Shown: piece by piece, positions 19,683 to 20,033 of the stretch | Position numbering within the stretch: the first letter of the stretch is position 1 | Layout: each line of letters starts with the position of its first letter | IMG/VR virus record: IMGVR_UViG_3300044627_000218 | Span: 1-20,033 of that record | Length of the DNA stretch: 20,033 nucleotides | From: a virus | Direction: 5' to 3' (one strand) | The notes under the pieces: generated by a model | Databases searched by the model: none | The model's input: only the letters and a program-made list of their open reading frames with translations | What the model was told of the DNA's origin: nothing | Program-made: the position numbers and the translations under genes

Positions 19683-20033
19683 ATGCAGAATCTACACACC
19701 ATACCCAAGCCAACACACGGCAGCCAAGACTGGCTGAACCTACGTTGGGCAAACGAAAAAGGTGAGAAACGAATCACCGCATCAGTAGCCGCAGCAATTC
19801 ACGGTGAACACAAATACACCACACCAGCTGACCTAGCGGTAGAACTATTGGCAGCAACACCCCCTGTGCCAACAGAACAAAACGATGCGATGCGTCGAGG
19901 CACAATCCTTGAAGCCCCACTCATGGGTTGGGCAGGAGAAATCCTCAACGAAACCATCACCGAACCATCAGAGATGTACTGCTACGAAGAAAACGGTGTA
20001 CGCCTCATGTCCACAATGGATGGTCGTTCACTC
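19683..20033 (+). CDS. YqaJ-like recombination exonuclease, N-terminal part (117 aa, runs off the edge)
   Basis: The ATG at 19683 has the best ribosome site of the window, AGGAGG (19673-19678). The frame remains open to the last base. GSQDWLNLRWANEKGEKRITASVAAAIHG is shown here as SQDWLNLR and RITASVAAAIHG (residues 30-41), then AMRRGTILEAPLMGWA (69-84), a conserved acidic Glu77, and MDGRSL at the edge with Asp113. This order (S-x2-W-x3-R, IT/GAS-x-AA-x-(I/L)-x-G, RG-x2-x-E, D-G) is that of YqaJ/lambda-exonuclease type PD-(D/E)xK nucleases, which resect DNA ends for single-strand annealing recombination. The remaining catalytic E-x-K lies beyond the window. A single-strand annealing protein gene might be expected nearby. 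Confidence 0.82.
   Translation, partial: MQNLHTIPKPTHGSQDWLNLRWANEKGEKRITASVAAAIHGEHKYTTPADLAVELLAATPPVPTEQNDAMRRGTILEAPLMGWAGEILNETITEPSEMYCYEENGVRLMSTMDGRSL

Overview
The window is a contiguous piece of a tailed double-stranded DNA phage genome (Caudoviricetes), probably of podovirus type. All credible genes are on the plus strand, and most start and stop codons overlap or nearly touch. No sequence names the host. An actinobacterium, possibly freshwater, is inferred from several things: the small accessory proteins (DUF6321-type, Lys-rich micro-proteins, a DUF2746-like membrane protein) resemble those of actinobacteriophages as I know them; GC looks moderate; and one gene has a -10 box placed for a leaderless mRNA, a common actinobacterial style.

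Layout. 1-3378: the end of an upstream gene, then three overlapping genes for helix-rich proteins, probably internal virion or ejection proteins. 3379-5075: a promoter, a structured 5' leader, a scaffold-like protein, an N4-gp56 family major capsid protein and a strong intrinsic terminator. 5082-10179: a new promoter and a run of host-recognition genes, comprising a collagen-like fibre, a glycine-rich adhesin and small conserved phage proteins. 10143-11840: a family 4-like glycosyltransferase and three very basic small proteins. 11841-16254: a candidate head-tail connector, a large beta-rich tail (nozzle-like) protein, a second fibre and a second glycine-rich adhesin. 16255-16708: a gap with no convincing gene. 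16709-17695: a lysis cassette of a holin-like protein, an M15 peptidase endolysin and a second membrane protein. 17726-20033: the start of the DNA-metabolism region, with a 56-aa unknown, a small HTH protein, a metallophosphoesterase, two small proteins and the N-terminal part of a YqaJ-like recombination exonuclease that runs off the right edge.

The standout is the leader at 3421-3528, upstream of the scaffold and capsid genes. It holds two consecutive, mutually similar elements. In each, a hairpin loop rich in C can pair with a purine run just 3' of the hairpin, forming an H-type pseudoknot. In the second element that purine run is the Shine-Dalgarno sequence of the scaffold gene. The stems differ between the two copies in a way that preserves pairing. 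This looks like a tandem cis-regulatory RNA controlling capsid assembly genes; I do not recognise it as a known class.

All functional calls come from reading motifs and family resemblance, since no database search was possible.
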